Notes: generated from the letters alone by a model not told the origin. A DNA stretch of 64,000 bases from RBG-16-66-20 sp036262835 (GCA_036262835.1 DATAID010000003.1:1-64000); one strand, 5' to 3'. Numbered from the stretch's first letter, positions 24,675-36,539 are shown. A program made the numbers and translations.

Positions 24675-26411
24675 GTGGACAAGGCACCGCAGGTCAGGCT
24701 GCACAGCACCTCGCACTACTTCCTCGAGGGGCTGAACGAGATCGGCATCGATTACGTGTTCGGCAACCTCGGCACCGATCATGCGCCGCTGATCGAAGAG
24801 ATGGCGCGCTGGAAGAAGCAGGGCCTGAAGCACCCGCCGACCATCCTCTGCCCGCACGAGAACGTCGCGGTCCATATGGCGCTCGGCTACACGCAGGTCA
24901 CCGGCCGCGGCCAGGCGATCCTCGCGCACGTGGACGCGGGCACCGCGAACTCCTCGATGGCGCTGCACAACCTGAGCCGCGCGCGCGTGCCGACGCTCCT
25001 CATGGCCGGTCGCGCGCCCTTCACGATGCGAGGCGAGCTCTCCGGCGCGCGCGACACCCACGTGCACTTCATCCAGGAGCCGTTCGACCAGGCGGCGCTG
25101 GTGCGGCCCTACGTCAAGTGGGAGTACACGCTCTACGCCGGCGTGGTGGCGAAGGAAGTGCTGCGCCGGGCGCACTCCGTCATGCACAGCGACCCGATGG
25201 GTCCGGTGTACCTCACGCTGCCGCGCGAAGTGCTCGCGCAGAGCTGGGATGAGAGCGCCGTCAAAAGCTTTCCCGACGCCCGCTACGGCGCGGTGCGCGC
25301 GCGCGGCCTCGACGCCGCGACGATCGGCGAGATGGCGACGCGCCTCCTCGCCGCCCGCCATCCGATCCTCATCACGCGCTACGGCGGGCGCAACCCCGCG
25401 TTTGCCGCGGTGGTCGATGAATTGGCGCGCTTCGCCGGGATCCGCGTCTACGAGTCGGGCGCGCTCAATCTCAACATCTCGTCCGAATCGCCCTGCTTTT
25501 GCGGCATCTCGGCCGCGGCGGCGCTACCGAAGACCGACGTCGGCATGCTCGTGGACGTCGACGTGCCCTGGATCCCGGCCGAAACGAAGGAGAACGCCGC
25601 CACTTTCTGGATCCAGATCGACGTCGACGCGATCAAGGACAGGATGCCGATGTGGGGCTTCCCGACGAACCTGCGCGTGCAGGCCGACAGCACGATCGTC
25701 CTGGGTCAACTATTGGAGGCGCTTCGCTCGAAGGCCGAGGCGAAATTCCTGAACGAGGCAAAAAACCGCCTGGATGAGATCCGCTCGGAGCGCGAGACGC
25801 GCGCCGCGAGCCTCGCCAAGCTCGCCGCCGAGCGGGGCAAGCCGGGCGCGATCGGCGTGAACTACCTCTGCGCCGAACTCGGCCGGGCGATTCCGGCAGA
25901 CGCGATCGTCTTCAACGAGGGCATTCGCAACACGCCGACGCTCTTCAACCAGCTAAAGCGCACGAAGCCGGGCTCGATTTTCGGCCTGCCCGGCGGCGCG
26001 CTCGGCTTTTCGGGCGCAGGCGCGCTCGGCGCCAAGCTCGCGCGGCGCGAGGCGCTTGCCGTGCAGATCTGCGGCGACGGCTCGTTCTATCAGGGCACGC
26101 CCGAAACCGTGTACGCCGTCGCCAAGCACTACGACTTGCCAATTCTGACGGTCGTGATCGACAACGGCGGCTGGTCGGCGGTGAAGGAAGCGACGCTGCG
26201 CATGTATCCGCAGGGCGAGGCGCACGCGGCGGGTGAATACGAAGCGCGCCTTGCGCCCGAGATCGATTTCGCCAAGATTGTCGAGTCGGCCGGCGGCTAC
26301 GGCGCCAAGGTGAGCGACCCGGACGAGGTGCCCGATGCGATCCGGCGCTGCCTCGACGAAGTCCGCCGCGGCCGCTCCGCGCTCCTGCACGCCTGTGTGA
26401 CCCCGCTCTAG
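24675..26411 (+). CDS. Thiamine-diphosphate-dependent enzyme, acetolactate synthase-like
   Basis: A 578-residue ThDP enzyme. The activating Glu is E62 in C-P-H-E-N-V-A-V; the ThDP/Mg motif starts G-D-G-S near residue 467 and ends at the Asn of D-N-G-G-W. A central Rossmann-like domain is present. Members decarboxylate 2-oxo acids or join aldehydes. I start at GTG, two bases after pcaG, since any earlier start would lie inside pcaG. No substrate is known; its place between pcaHG and an FAD oxidoreductase suggests a step in the same aromatic pathway. Confidence 0.85.
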   Translation: MDKAPQVRLHSTSHYFLEGLNEIGIDYVFGNLGTDHAPLIEEMARWKKQGLKHPPTILCPHENVAVHMALGYTQVTGRGQAILAHVDAGTANSSMALHNLSRARVPTLLMAGRAPFTMRGELSGARDTHVHFIQEPFDQAALVRPYVKWEYTLYAGVVAKEVLRRAHSVMHSDPMGPVYLTLPREVLAQSWDESAVKSFPDARYGAVRARGLDAATIGEMATRLLAARHPILITRYGGRNPAFAAVVDELARFAGIRVYESGALNLNISSESPCFCGISAAAALPKTDVGMLVDVDVPWIPAETKENAATFWIQIDVDAIKDRMPMWGFPTNLRVQADSTIVLGQLLEALRSKAEAKFLNEAKNRLDEIRSERETRAASLAKLAAERGKPGAIGVNYLCAELGRAIPADAIVFNEGIRNTPTLFNQLKRTKPGSIFGLPGGALGFSGAGALGAKLARREALAVQICGDGSFYQGTPETVYAVAKHYDLPILTVVIDNGGWSAVKEATLRMYPQGEAHAAGEYEARLAPEIDFAKIVESAGGYGAKVSDPDEVPDAIRRCLDEVRRGRSALLHACVTPL

Positions 26412-26420
26412 GAATCGATC

Positions 26421-27854
26421 ATGGCTTCGCCTTCCGACGAGCGCATCTTCACTTCCGAGGTCTTTTTCGACCGAAAGAGCGACCAGGGCGGACGCCCCGA
26501 CCTCGGCAAGCTGAAGGAGCCCGCGCGAGACATTCCCGTGTATCGCGCTTGCGACGTGCTCGTGGTCGGCGGTGGGCCCTCCGGCACGGCGGCGGCGGTC
26601 GCGGCGGCGCGGCTAGGCGCCGACGTGATCCTGCTCGAGCGCTACAACCACCTGGGCGGGCTCTCGACCGGGGGACTCGTCATCTGGATCGACCGGATGA
26701 CCGATTGGACCGGGCAGCTCGTCATCCGCGGCTTCGCGGAGGAGATCATGGCGCGGCTGCCGAAGGACGCCGTCGCGGGACCCGAGCGACGCGAATGGGG
26801 CTCGCGCGAGCCCGCGCGCGCGGAGTACTGGGCCCAGCGCACCTCGGCGTACCACGGAGTGGTGACCTGGGCGCCGACTGTCGATCCGGAGCGTCTCAAG
26901 CTCGCCTCGCAGGAGATGGTGCTCGAGGCGAAAGGGCGCCTCGTCTATCACTGCTGGGCGGCGCTGCCGCTCATGGAAGAAGGCAAGGTGCGCGGCGCGG
27001 TCTTCGAGAGCAAGGCCGGCCGCCAGGCGGTACGCGCGAAGGTGGTGGTCGATGCCACGGGCGACGGCGATCTCTTCGCGCGCGCGGGCGCGGCGTTCGA
27101 GTCCGACATCGACCAGGAGGACATCCACCATTGCATGAATACGCCGTGGCTCTTCGGCGGCGTCGACATGGAGCGCTGGCTCGAGTTCAGGGGCGGGCAA
27201 CCCGAGGCGTATGCCGCCTTCATGGCGCGCGGCCGCGAGGCCATGCGGCTCTTCGACAAGCCGTTCGTTTCCTGGCGCAACGACGTCGCGCTCTTCATGG
27301 GGCCGCGGCAGTCGGGCTTTTCCGCCCTGGACATGGATGAGCAGACCGAGGTCGAAATCCGCTCGCACCGCCTGATGGCGCGGCATCTCGACTTCTACCG
27401 TGCCCAAGCGCCGGGGTTCGAAAACGCCTTCCTGCTGCAAAGCGCGCCGCAGCTCGGCGTGCGCCACGCGCGCCGCCTGCGCGGCGTGGCGAGGATCGAG
27501 CGCGCGCAATGGCCGCTTGGGCGCACGTTCGCCGACGAGGTCGCGGTAAGCCCGAGCGTCTCGCCCAAATTTCCCAACATCTCGGTGCCCTACGGCAGCC
27601 TCGTACCGGCGGCGCTCGACGGCCTGCTCGCCTGCGGCAGGCACATCTCGTGCGATCCCAACTCGCACAGCTTCATGCGCGAGATCCCGCAATGCTGGCT
27701 GACCGGCCATGCCGCCGGCGCGGCGGCCGCGATCGCCGCCAATCGCGGCCTCGAGCCGCGCTCGGTCGATATCGCCGAGCTGCAGGCGGCGCTCATCCGC
27801 CAGGGCGCGTTCGTCAGGCCGGCTGAATCACGCGCGGCAGCGGCGGGAGCATAA
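26421..27854 (+). CDS. FAD-dependent oxidoreductase (FAD_oxidored family)
   Basis: A 477-residue flavoprotein. The dinucleotide-binding motif V-V-G-G-G-P-S-G-T-A-A-A is at residues 48-59, with the ribose-binding acid E74 in I-L-L-E-R-Y-N, and V-V-D-A-T-G-D-G-D-L-F as the second FAD motif. The C-terminal part G-L-L-A-C-G-R-H-I-S and A-G-A-A-A-A-I-A is typical of the FAD_oxidored family, whose members act on diverse substrates. It follows the ThDP gene by nine bases, so the two probably act together. Reaction not assignable. Confidence 0.82.
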   Translation: MASPSDERIFTSEVFFDRKSDQGGRPDLGKLKEPARDIPVYRACDVLVVGGGPSGTAAAVAAARLGADVILLERYNHLGGLSTGGLVIWIDRMTDWTGQLVIRGFAEEIMARLPKDAVAGPERREWGSREPARAEYWAQRTSAYHGVVTWAPTVDPERLKLASQEMVLEAKGRLVYHCWAALPLMEEGKVRGAVFESKAGRQAVRAKVVVDATGDGDLFARAGAAFESDIDQEDIHHCMNTPWLFGGVDMERWLEFRGGQPEAYAAFMARGREAMRLFDKPFVSWRNDVALFMGPRQSGFSALDMDEQTEVEIRSHRLMARHLDFYRAQAPGFENAFLLQSAPQLGVRHARRLRGVARIERAQWPLGRTFADEVAVSPSVSPKFPNISVPYGSLVPAALDGLLACGRHISCDPNSHSFMREIPQCWLTGHAAGAAAAIAANRGLEPRSVDIAELQAALIRQGAFVRPAESRAAAAGA

Positions 27855-27887
27855 AATCCGCTTTTCCCGCTTCTCTTAAGACACCCC

Positions 27888-28988
27888 ATGGCAAATCTTC
27901 CTTCCCGCGCCGACCACGTCGGCAGCTTCCTCCGCCCGAAATACCTGCTCGAGGCTCGCGAAAAGAAAGCCAAAGGCGAAATGTCCGCCGCCGAGCTGCG
28001 CAAGGTCGAGGACAAGGCGATCGCCGAAATCGTCAAATTCCAGGAAGACGTCGGCCTGCAGGCGATCACCGACGGCGAATTCCGCCGCACCTACTTCCAC
28101 ATCGACTTCCTCGAGCAGATCGGCGGCGTGAAGACCGACATTCCCGTGATGGTGAAGCGGCCCGACGGCACCGAGGAACTCGCCCCGCCCGTGATGCGCG
28201 TCGTGGGCAAGGTGAAGCACGTGAAGGACATCCAGCTCGCCGATTTTCAGTACCTCAAGTCGCAGACGAAGCGCACGCCCAAGGTCTGCATTCCCTCGCC
28301 CACCATGCTCCACTTTCGCGGCGGACGCGCCGGCATCAGCAAGGAGCACTATCCGGAGCTCGAGCCCGAGTTCTACGAGGACGTCGCGAAGGCCTACGGC
28401 GACGAGCTCCAGTCGCTCGCCAAGGCCGGCCTTACCTACGTGCAAATGGACGACACGAACCTCGCCTACCTGTGCGACGACAAGATGCGCGCGGCGGCGA
28501 AGGCGCGCGGCGACGACCCGAACGAGCTGCCGCACCGCTACGCCAAGTTCATCAACCGTGTGGTAGCCAGAAAGCCCGCGGGAATGACGCTCGCCGTGCA
28601 CCTGTGCCGCGGCAATTTCCAGAGCACCTGGGCGGCGCAAGGCGGCTACGAGCCGGTGGCGGAGGCGCTCCTTTCCGAGATGAACGTGGATGCCTACTTC
28701 CTCGAATACGACGACGCGCGCTCGGGCGATTTCAAACCGCTGCGCTTCCTGCCCAAGGGCAAAACCGTGGTGCTGGGCCTGGTGACGACGAAGCTGGGCG
28801 AGCTCGAAAAGAAAGACGACCTGAAGCGCCGCATCGACGAGGCGGCGAAATATGCGCCGCTCGACCAGCTCGCGCTCTCGCCGCAGTGCGGCTTTTCCAG
28901 CACCGTGCACGGCAACAAGATCGCCGTCGAGGCGCAGCGCGCAAAGCTGCGCCTGGTGATCGAGACGGCGCAGGAAGTCTGGGGCTGA
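27888..28988 (+). CDS. MetE C-terminal-domain-like methyl/alkyl transferase
   Basis: A 366-residue single-barrel relative of cobalamin-independent methionine synthase; it lacks the N-terminal half of MetE. The zinc site is kept: H238 and C240 (V-H-L-C-R-G-N), E273, and C334 (S-P-Q-C-G-F). Relatives of this size include short methionine synthases and epoxyalkane:coenzyme M transferases, so a thiol-alkylating step is likely but the substrate is open. No DUF1852 (MesX) partner gene is adjacent, which argues against the MesD-type methionine synthase. A full metH lies a few kilobases downstream. Confidence 0.82.
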   Translation: MANLPSRADHVGSFLRPKYLLEAREKKAKGEMSAAELRKVEDKAIAEIVKFQEDVGLQAITDGEFRRTYFHIDFLEQIGGVKTDIPVMVKRPDGTEELAPPVMRVVGKVKHVKDIQLADFQYLKSQTKRTPKVCIPSPTMLHFRGGRAGISKEHYPELEPEFYEDVAKAYGDELQSLAKAGLTYVQMDDTNLAYLCDDKMRAAAKARGDDPNELPHRYAKFINRVVARKPAGMTLAVHLCRGNFQSTWAAQGGYEPVAEALLSEMNVDAYFLEYDDARSGDFKPLRFLPKGKTVVLGLVTTKLGELEKKDDLKRRIDEAAKYAPLDQLALSPQCGFSSTVHGNKIAVEAQRAKLRLVIETAQEVWG

Positions 28989-30322
28989 GCACTCTGCAAG
29001 ACATTTTCCGGGACGCGGCCTGTGCGGCCGCACTCTCGGATGACAAGCTCCTTGCCGCCATGGCGTGCTTCGAGGCCGCCCTCGCGCACGCCTGCGCCGA
29101 AGCCGGCCTCGCCCCGGCGGAGGCCGCGAAGACGATCGCCGATGTTTCCGCTCGCGCCGAGTTCGACGCCGCGGCGCTCGCGCGCGCGGCGCGAACGGCG
29201 GGCGCTCTCACCATTCCCTTCGTCAAGCGCCTGACCGAGCAAGTCGCGGCAGTGTCGCCCGAGGCGGCCCGTTATGTGCATCTGGGCGCCACCAGCCAGG
29301 ACGTGATCGACACGGGGCTCGTGCTCTGCCTTCTGCCGGCAAGCGCGCGCGTGCTTGCGCTCTCCAGGCGCCTCGGCGATGCCGCGGCCGCGCTTGCGAA
29401 GCGCCACGCGCGCACGCCGATGGCGGCGCGCACCCTGCTTCAGCCGGCGGTGCCGGTGACCTTCGGATGGAAAGCGGCGGTCTGGCTTTCGATGATCGCG
29501 CGCTCGCACGCGCGCTTTGCCGCGCTCGCGCGCGAGGCCTGCGTGCTGCAGTTCGGCGGCGCGGGCGGGACGCTATCGGCCTACGGCGACAAGGGCGAGG
29601 CGGTCGCGCAAGCGCTCGCCGCCGGGCTCTCGCTCAAGCGCTCGCCGATCCCGTGGCATAGCGCGCGCGACGGCTTCGCGCGCCTCGGGGCCGAGGCGGC
29701 GATTCTCGCCGGCGCTGCGGCGAAAATCGCGCGCGACGTCTCGCTTCTCATGCAGCCGGAGGTGGCCGAGGTGAGCGAGCCTTCCGGCGAGGGGCGCGGC
29801 GGCTCCTCCGCCATGCCTCACAAGCGCAATCCGGTGGCAAGCCTTGCGGCGCTCGAGGCCGCGCAGCGTACGCCAGCGCTCGCGGCCACGCTCCTCGGGG
29901 AGCTCGCGCCGGAGCACGAGCGCGGACTCGGGCAGTGGCAGAGCCAGTGGCTGACCTTGCGCGAGCTCCTGGCTAGCGCCGCCGGCGCGCTCGACGCCAT
30001 GGGGGAGGCGCTCGAGGGCCTGGTGGTGGACGCGAAGGCGATGCGCGCGAACCTCGAGCGCTCGGGCGGGCTCGTTTATTCCGAAAGCGTTTCGATCGCG
30101 CTTTCGGCGAAGCTTGGCAAATCCGCCGCGCACGCCTTGACCGAAAAGCTCTCGGCGACCGCCGTACGCGACGGAAAACGGCTCAAGGACGTGGTCCGGC
30201 AAGCACACCCGGAGCTCGACGTCGATTCGCTTTTTGATCCCGAGCGCTGCCTGGGCGACTCGCAGGCCATGATCGAGCGAACGCTCGCCGACTGGCTCAG
30301 CGCGCGCGAAAAAGCGCTTTGA
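28985..30322 (+). CDS. pcaB: 3-carboxy-cis,cis-muconate cycloisomerase-like (fumarase/ASL superfamily)
   Basis: A 445-residue member of the fumarase/argininosuccinate lyase superfamily. The signature G-S-S-A-M-P-H-K-R-N-P lies near residues 272-282, and H-L-G-A-T-S-Q-D-V-I-D-T precedes it. PcaB lactonises the product of PcaHG. The family N-terminus (L-x-x-x-F-R-D, then a D-x-x-L-x-A-M-x-x-x-E-A-A-L helix) is only kept if translation starts at CTG 28985, which overlaps the previous stop as CTGA and has AGGAAG about eight bases before it. The first ATG, at 29060, would cut 25 conserved residues. Confidence 0.85.
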   Translation: MSTLQDIFRDAACAAALSDDKLLAAMACFEAALAHACAEAGLAPAEAAKTIADVSARAEFDAAALARAARTAGALTIPFVKRLTEQVAAVSPEAARYVHLGATSQDVIDTGLVLCLLPASARVLALSRRLGDAAAALAKRHARTPMAARTLLQPAVPVTFGWKAAVWLSMIARSHARFAALAREACVLQFGGAGGTLSAYGDKGEAVAQALAAGLSLKRSPIPWHSARDGFARLGAEAAILAGAAAKIARDVSLLMQPEVAEVSEPSGEGRGGSSAMPHKRNPVASLAALEAAQRTPALAATLLGELAPEHERGLGQWQSQWLTLRELLASAAGALDAMGEALEGLVVDAKAMRANLERSGGLVYSESVSIALSAKLGKSAAHALTEKLSATAVRDGKRLKDVVRQAHPELDVDSLFDPERCLGDSQAMIERTLADWLSAREKAL

Positions 30323-30734
30323 GCTCCTCGCCGATTTCCACACCCTTCAAAGGCGTGCCAGGCCCCGCTACGTAGCGGCCCCAGACGCGCGTCTCGGAGC
30401 CTCGCGCGAGGAGCGTGCCGTCCTTGCGCACCACCTCATGGCGGATGACGAACGACTTCCCGCCCCAACGCACGATTTTCGAGCGCACCTCGGCGCGATC
30501 TTCCTGCTCCGCGGGCGCCTTGAACTCGCAGTCGGCGGCGACGAGCGGCATGGCGAGATGCTCGGCGCGCATGCGCTTGGCTGGATACCCGACCGAGGCG
30601 AAGAAGGCCCAGGTCGCCGCGTCGAACCAGCGGAAATAGGTCGGGTAGAAGATGATGCCGGCCGGGTCGCAGTCGCCCCAGTGCAGCTGCACGGGGAACT
30701 TTCCTTCGATCGACTGAAACTCGTGTTCCGGCAC
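30297..30734 (-). CDS. 4-hydroxybenzoyl-CoA thioesterase-family hotdog protein
   Basis: A 145-residue hotdog-fold acyl-CoA thioesterase. The active-site block H-W-G-D-C-D-P-A-G-I-I-F-Y-P-T-Y-F-R-W-F-D holds the catalytic Asp23, as in 4-hydroxybenzoyl-CoA thioesterase and YbgC. The start is GTG; no ATG fits. Its 3' end overlaps the 3' end of the pcaB gene by 26 bases on the opposite strand. It could release an aryl-CoA made by the ligase in this locus. Confidence 0.87.
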   Translation of the reverse strand: MPEHEFQSIEGKFPVQLHWGDCDPAGIIFYPTYFRWFDAATWAFFASVGYPAKRMRAEHLAMPLVAADCEFKAPAEQEDRAEVRSKIVRWGGKSFVIRHEVVRKDGTLLARGSETRVWGRYVAGPGTPLKGVEIGEELKALFRAR

Positions 30735-30755
30735 GCCGGCGCATAATATCCGAGC

Positions 30756-31730
30756 ATGGCCGAACCGAGCCAATGGGCATTCCCGGCTGCGCTGCAGCCC
30801 AATCCGTCCGAAACGCGCTTCGATCTGCAGGCGGCCTTCGACGCCGTCGTGATGCTGCGCGCCGAGGTGCCCGAGGACGCGTACACCGCGCAGATCCTCG
30901 GCACCGAGCGCGTCGGCAACGGCGTCGTCATCCGCGAGGATGGCCTCGTCCTCACGATCGGCTACCTGGTCGCCGAGGCGCAGAGCCTCTGGCTGACGAC
31001 AAACCGCGGCGTGGCCGTGCCCGCGCACGCGCTCGCCTACGACCAGGCCACCGGCTTCGGCCTGGTGCTGCCGCTTTCGCCCCTCGGCGTGCGGCCGCTC
31101 GAGCGCGGCTCGGCGGCGAGCGCCGCCACTGGCAGCGGCGTCTTCGTGATCGGCCACGGCGGCCGGGTGCACTCGCTCAAGGCCAAGGTTCTCGCCAAGC
31201 GGGAATTCGCCGGGTACTGGGAGTACGTGCTCGATGAGGCGCTTTTCACCGCGCCGGCGCATCCGCAGTGGGGCGGCGCGGCGCTCGTCGGCGAGGACGG
31301 CAAGCTGCTCGCCATCGGCTCGCTGCTCGTGCAGGAAGTGCTCGCCGGCAAGACGGTCGATGGCAACATGTTCGTGCCGATCGACCTGCTCGAGCCGATT
31401 CTCACGGACATGACCACGCTCGGGCGGCCCGGGCGCGCGGCGCGGCCATGGCTCGGCCTCTACGCGACCGAGCTCGAAGGCCATCTCGTCGTCGGCGGCC
31501 TCGCCCCGGGCGGTCCCGCCGAGCAGGCCGGCATGCGGCTCGGCGATGTGCTCGCGGAAGTCGCGAGCGAGCGGGTCGCGGGACTCGCGAATTTTTTCCG
31601 CAAGGTCTGGAGCCTGGGGCCCGCCGGAACGACGATCCCGCTCACCATTTCGCGCCAGGGCGCGCTCTCGCGCCTCGAGCTCAAGTCCGCCGATCGCAAC
31701 GATTTCCTGAAAAAGCCGCGCTTGCACTAG
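30756..31730 (+). CDS. HtrA/S1C-like pseudoprotease with PDZ domain
   Basis: A 324-residue protein with the layout of an S1C serine protease: trypsin-like domain (about 25-220) plus PDZ domain (about 230-315). The strand patterns match HtrA, but all three catalytic residues are missing. The His position in T-N-N-H-V-V is Tyr70 (T-I-G-Y-L-V); the Asp position is Gly100 (A-T-G-F-G-L-V); the Ser in G-N-S-G-G is lost (Q-W-G-G-A-A-L-V, about residue 173). There is no signal peptide. A non-proteolytic binding or scaffold role is likely. The next gene starts on the base after its stop. Confidence 0.8.
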   Translation: MAEPSQWAFPAALQPNPSETRFDLQAAFDAVVMLRAEVPEDAYTAQILGTERVGNGVVIREDGLVLTIGYLVAEAQSLWLTTNRGVAVPAHALAYDQATGFGLVLPLSPLGVRPLERGSAASAATGSGVFVIGHGGRVHSLKAKVLAKREFAGYWEYVLDEALFTAPAHPQWGGAALVGEDGKLLAIGSLLVQEVLAGKTVDGNMFVPIDLLEPILTDMTTLGRPGRAARPWLGLYATELEGHLVVGGLAPGGPAEQAGMRLGDVLAEVASERVAGLANFFRKVWSLGPAGTTIPLTISRQGALSRLELKSADRNDFLKKPRLH

Positions 31731-32666
31731 ATGCGCGCCCGCCTGCTGGCAGCCGCGGCGGCTGCGCTTTGCATCGCTCCCGCCGGTGCAGTGCCGGAAG
31801 GCGCCGCCTCGGTCACGGCCGCGGCCGTGTGCGACTTCCGCGCCGTGGGCGCGCTTCATCCCGACAAGGGCCTGCGGAACAAGGATACGCTCGCCGCGAA
31901 GCTCTGCAGCCCGCGCATCCTGCCCCACGATTATGCGATCGCACGCGGCGCGATCGATCTCGATCCGGAGGGCTATTCGGGATATTTCTTCGTCAACGCG
32001 CGTACGCGCCACATCGACGAGCAGCTGGAGAGAGCGGCGAAGGACGGCGCGCGGCAGGTCGTGGTGCTCGGCGCCGGATTCGACAGTCGCGCTTACCGCT
32101 TTCACAGGCGTTATCCGAAGCTGCGCTTCTTCGAGGTCGATTTTCCGGCGACGAGCAGCGCCAAGCAGGCTGCGGTGAAGCGAGTTCTCGGCAGGCTGCC
32201 CGCGCACGTGCGCTACGTGCCGATCGACTTCGACAAGCAGACGCTCGAGACGGCGCTGCCGGCCGCGAGCTACGACCCCAGGCAAAGGTCTTTCTTCATC
32301 ATCGAGGGCGTCCTCATGTACGTGAACGAGGCGGGCAACCGGGCGACGCTCGATTTCATCGGCAAGCACTCGCCCGCAGGCAGCCGGGCCGTCTACGACT
32401 ATGTGCTGCGCGCGGTGATCGACGGCAAGTTCGACGGCCTTTTCGCCGCGTACCGGACGGCGAAAGCCGTCGCCGGGCTCGGCGAGCCCTTCGTCACCGG
32501 CTGGACGCCGTCCGAGGCCGCCGATTTCGCGCGCGCAAGCGGACTCGAGGTAGAGAATGATCTCGACTCCGCCGAGCTGACGCGCCGATACCTGACCAGC
32601 TCGAGCGGCAAAGTCGACGGCCGCACCACCAACTGGCAGCGCATCATCGACGCCACGGTGCGCTAG
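31731..32666 (+). CDS. Leucine-carboxyl-methyltransferase-like SAM methyltransferase
   Basis: A 311-residue member of the LCM/TIGR00027 methyltransferase family. The SAM motif is V-V-V-L-G-A-G-F-D-S-R-A-Y-R-F, followed by the acid in F-F-E-V-D-F-P and I-I-E-G-V-L-M-Y. With the ATG start the first 20 residues form a Sec-like signal (Ala/Leu-rich, ending A-G-A). A GTG at 31791 would instead give a cytosolic protein starting V-P-E-G-A-A-S, where the family similarity begins. ATG abuts the upstream stop. Which start is used, and the substrate, are not known. Confidence 0.75.
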   Translation: MRARLLAAAAAALCIAPAGAVPEGAASVTAAAVCDFRAVGALHPDKGLRNKDTLAAKLCSPRILPHDYAIARGAIDLDPEGYSGYFFVNARTRHIDEQLERAAKDGARQVVVLGAGFDSRAYRFHRRYPKLRFFEVDFPATSSAKQAAVKRVLGRLPAHVRYVPIDFDKQTLETALPAASYDPRQRSFFIIEGVLMYVNEAGNRATLDFIGKHSPAGSRAVYDYVLRAVIDGKFDGLFAAYRTAKAVAGLGEPFVTGWTPSEAADFARASGLEVENDLDSAELTRRYLTSSSGKVDGRTTNWQRIIDATVR

Positions 32667-32681
32667 CGTTTGACTGAGAAC

Positions 32682-32812
32682 GCTGAGTTGGGCAGAATCC
32701 CACCTAGCGCCGATTTGAAGCTCAGCTTGCGGGCGCTCTACAAATACCGCTAAAGAGACGCGCACGCAAAGAGCGCCCGTTTCTGCGAAAGCTGAGCGGG
32801 CGTTTTTGTTTT
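32682..32812 (+). promoter_or_regulatory. Candidate attenuator / riboswitch-like leader of metH
   Basis: The spacer before metH can form competing RNA structures. GCTGAG (32682-32687) can pair with CTCAGC (32721-32726), enclosing a TGGG/CCCA hairpin. GGGCGCTC (32731-32738) pairs perfectly with GAGCGCCC (32771-32778). The latter overlaps CGCCCG (32774-32779), which pairs with CGGGCG (32797-32802) followed by TTTTTGTTTT, an intrinsic terminator. A second GCTGAG (32791-32796) could compete for CTCAGC. It does not match the SAH, SAM-I or cobalamin consensus as I know them. Confidence 0.55.
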
Positions 32813-32822
32813 CCAGGCTTCG

Positions 32823-36539
<3,717 letters not shown>

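Noticed and set aside
32667..32822. Known SAH or cobalamin riboswitch before metH
   Set aside because: The conserved SAH core (GAGGAGCGCTGC, then CCAGGCTCG) and the B12 box are not present by eye; kept instead as an unclassified leader candidate.
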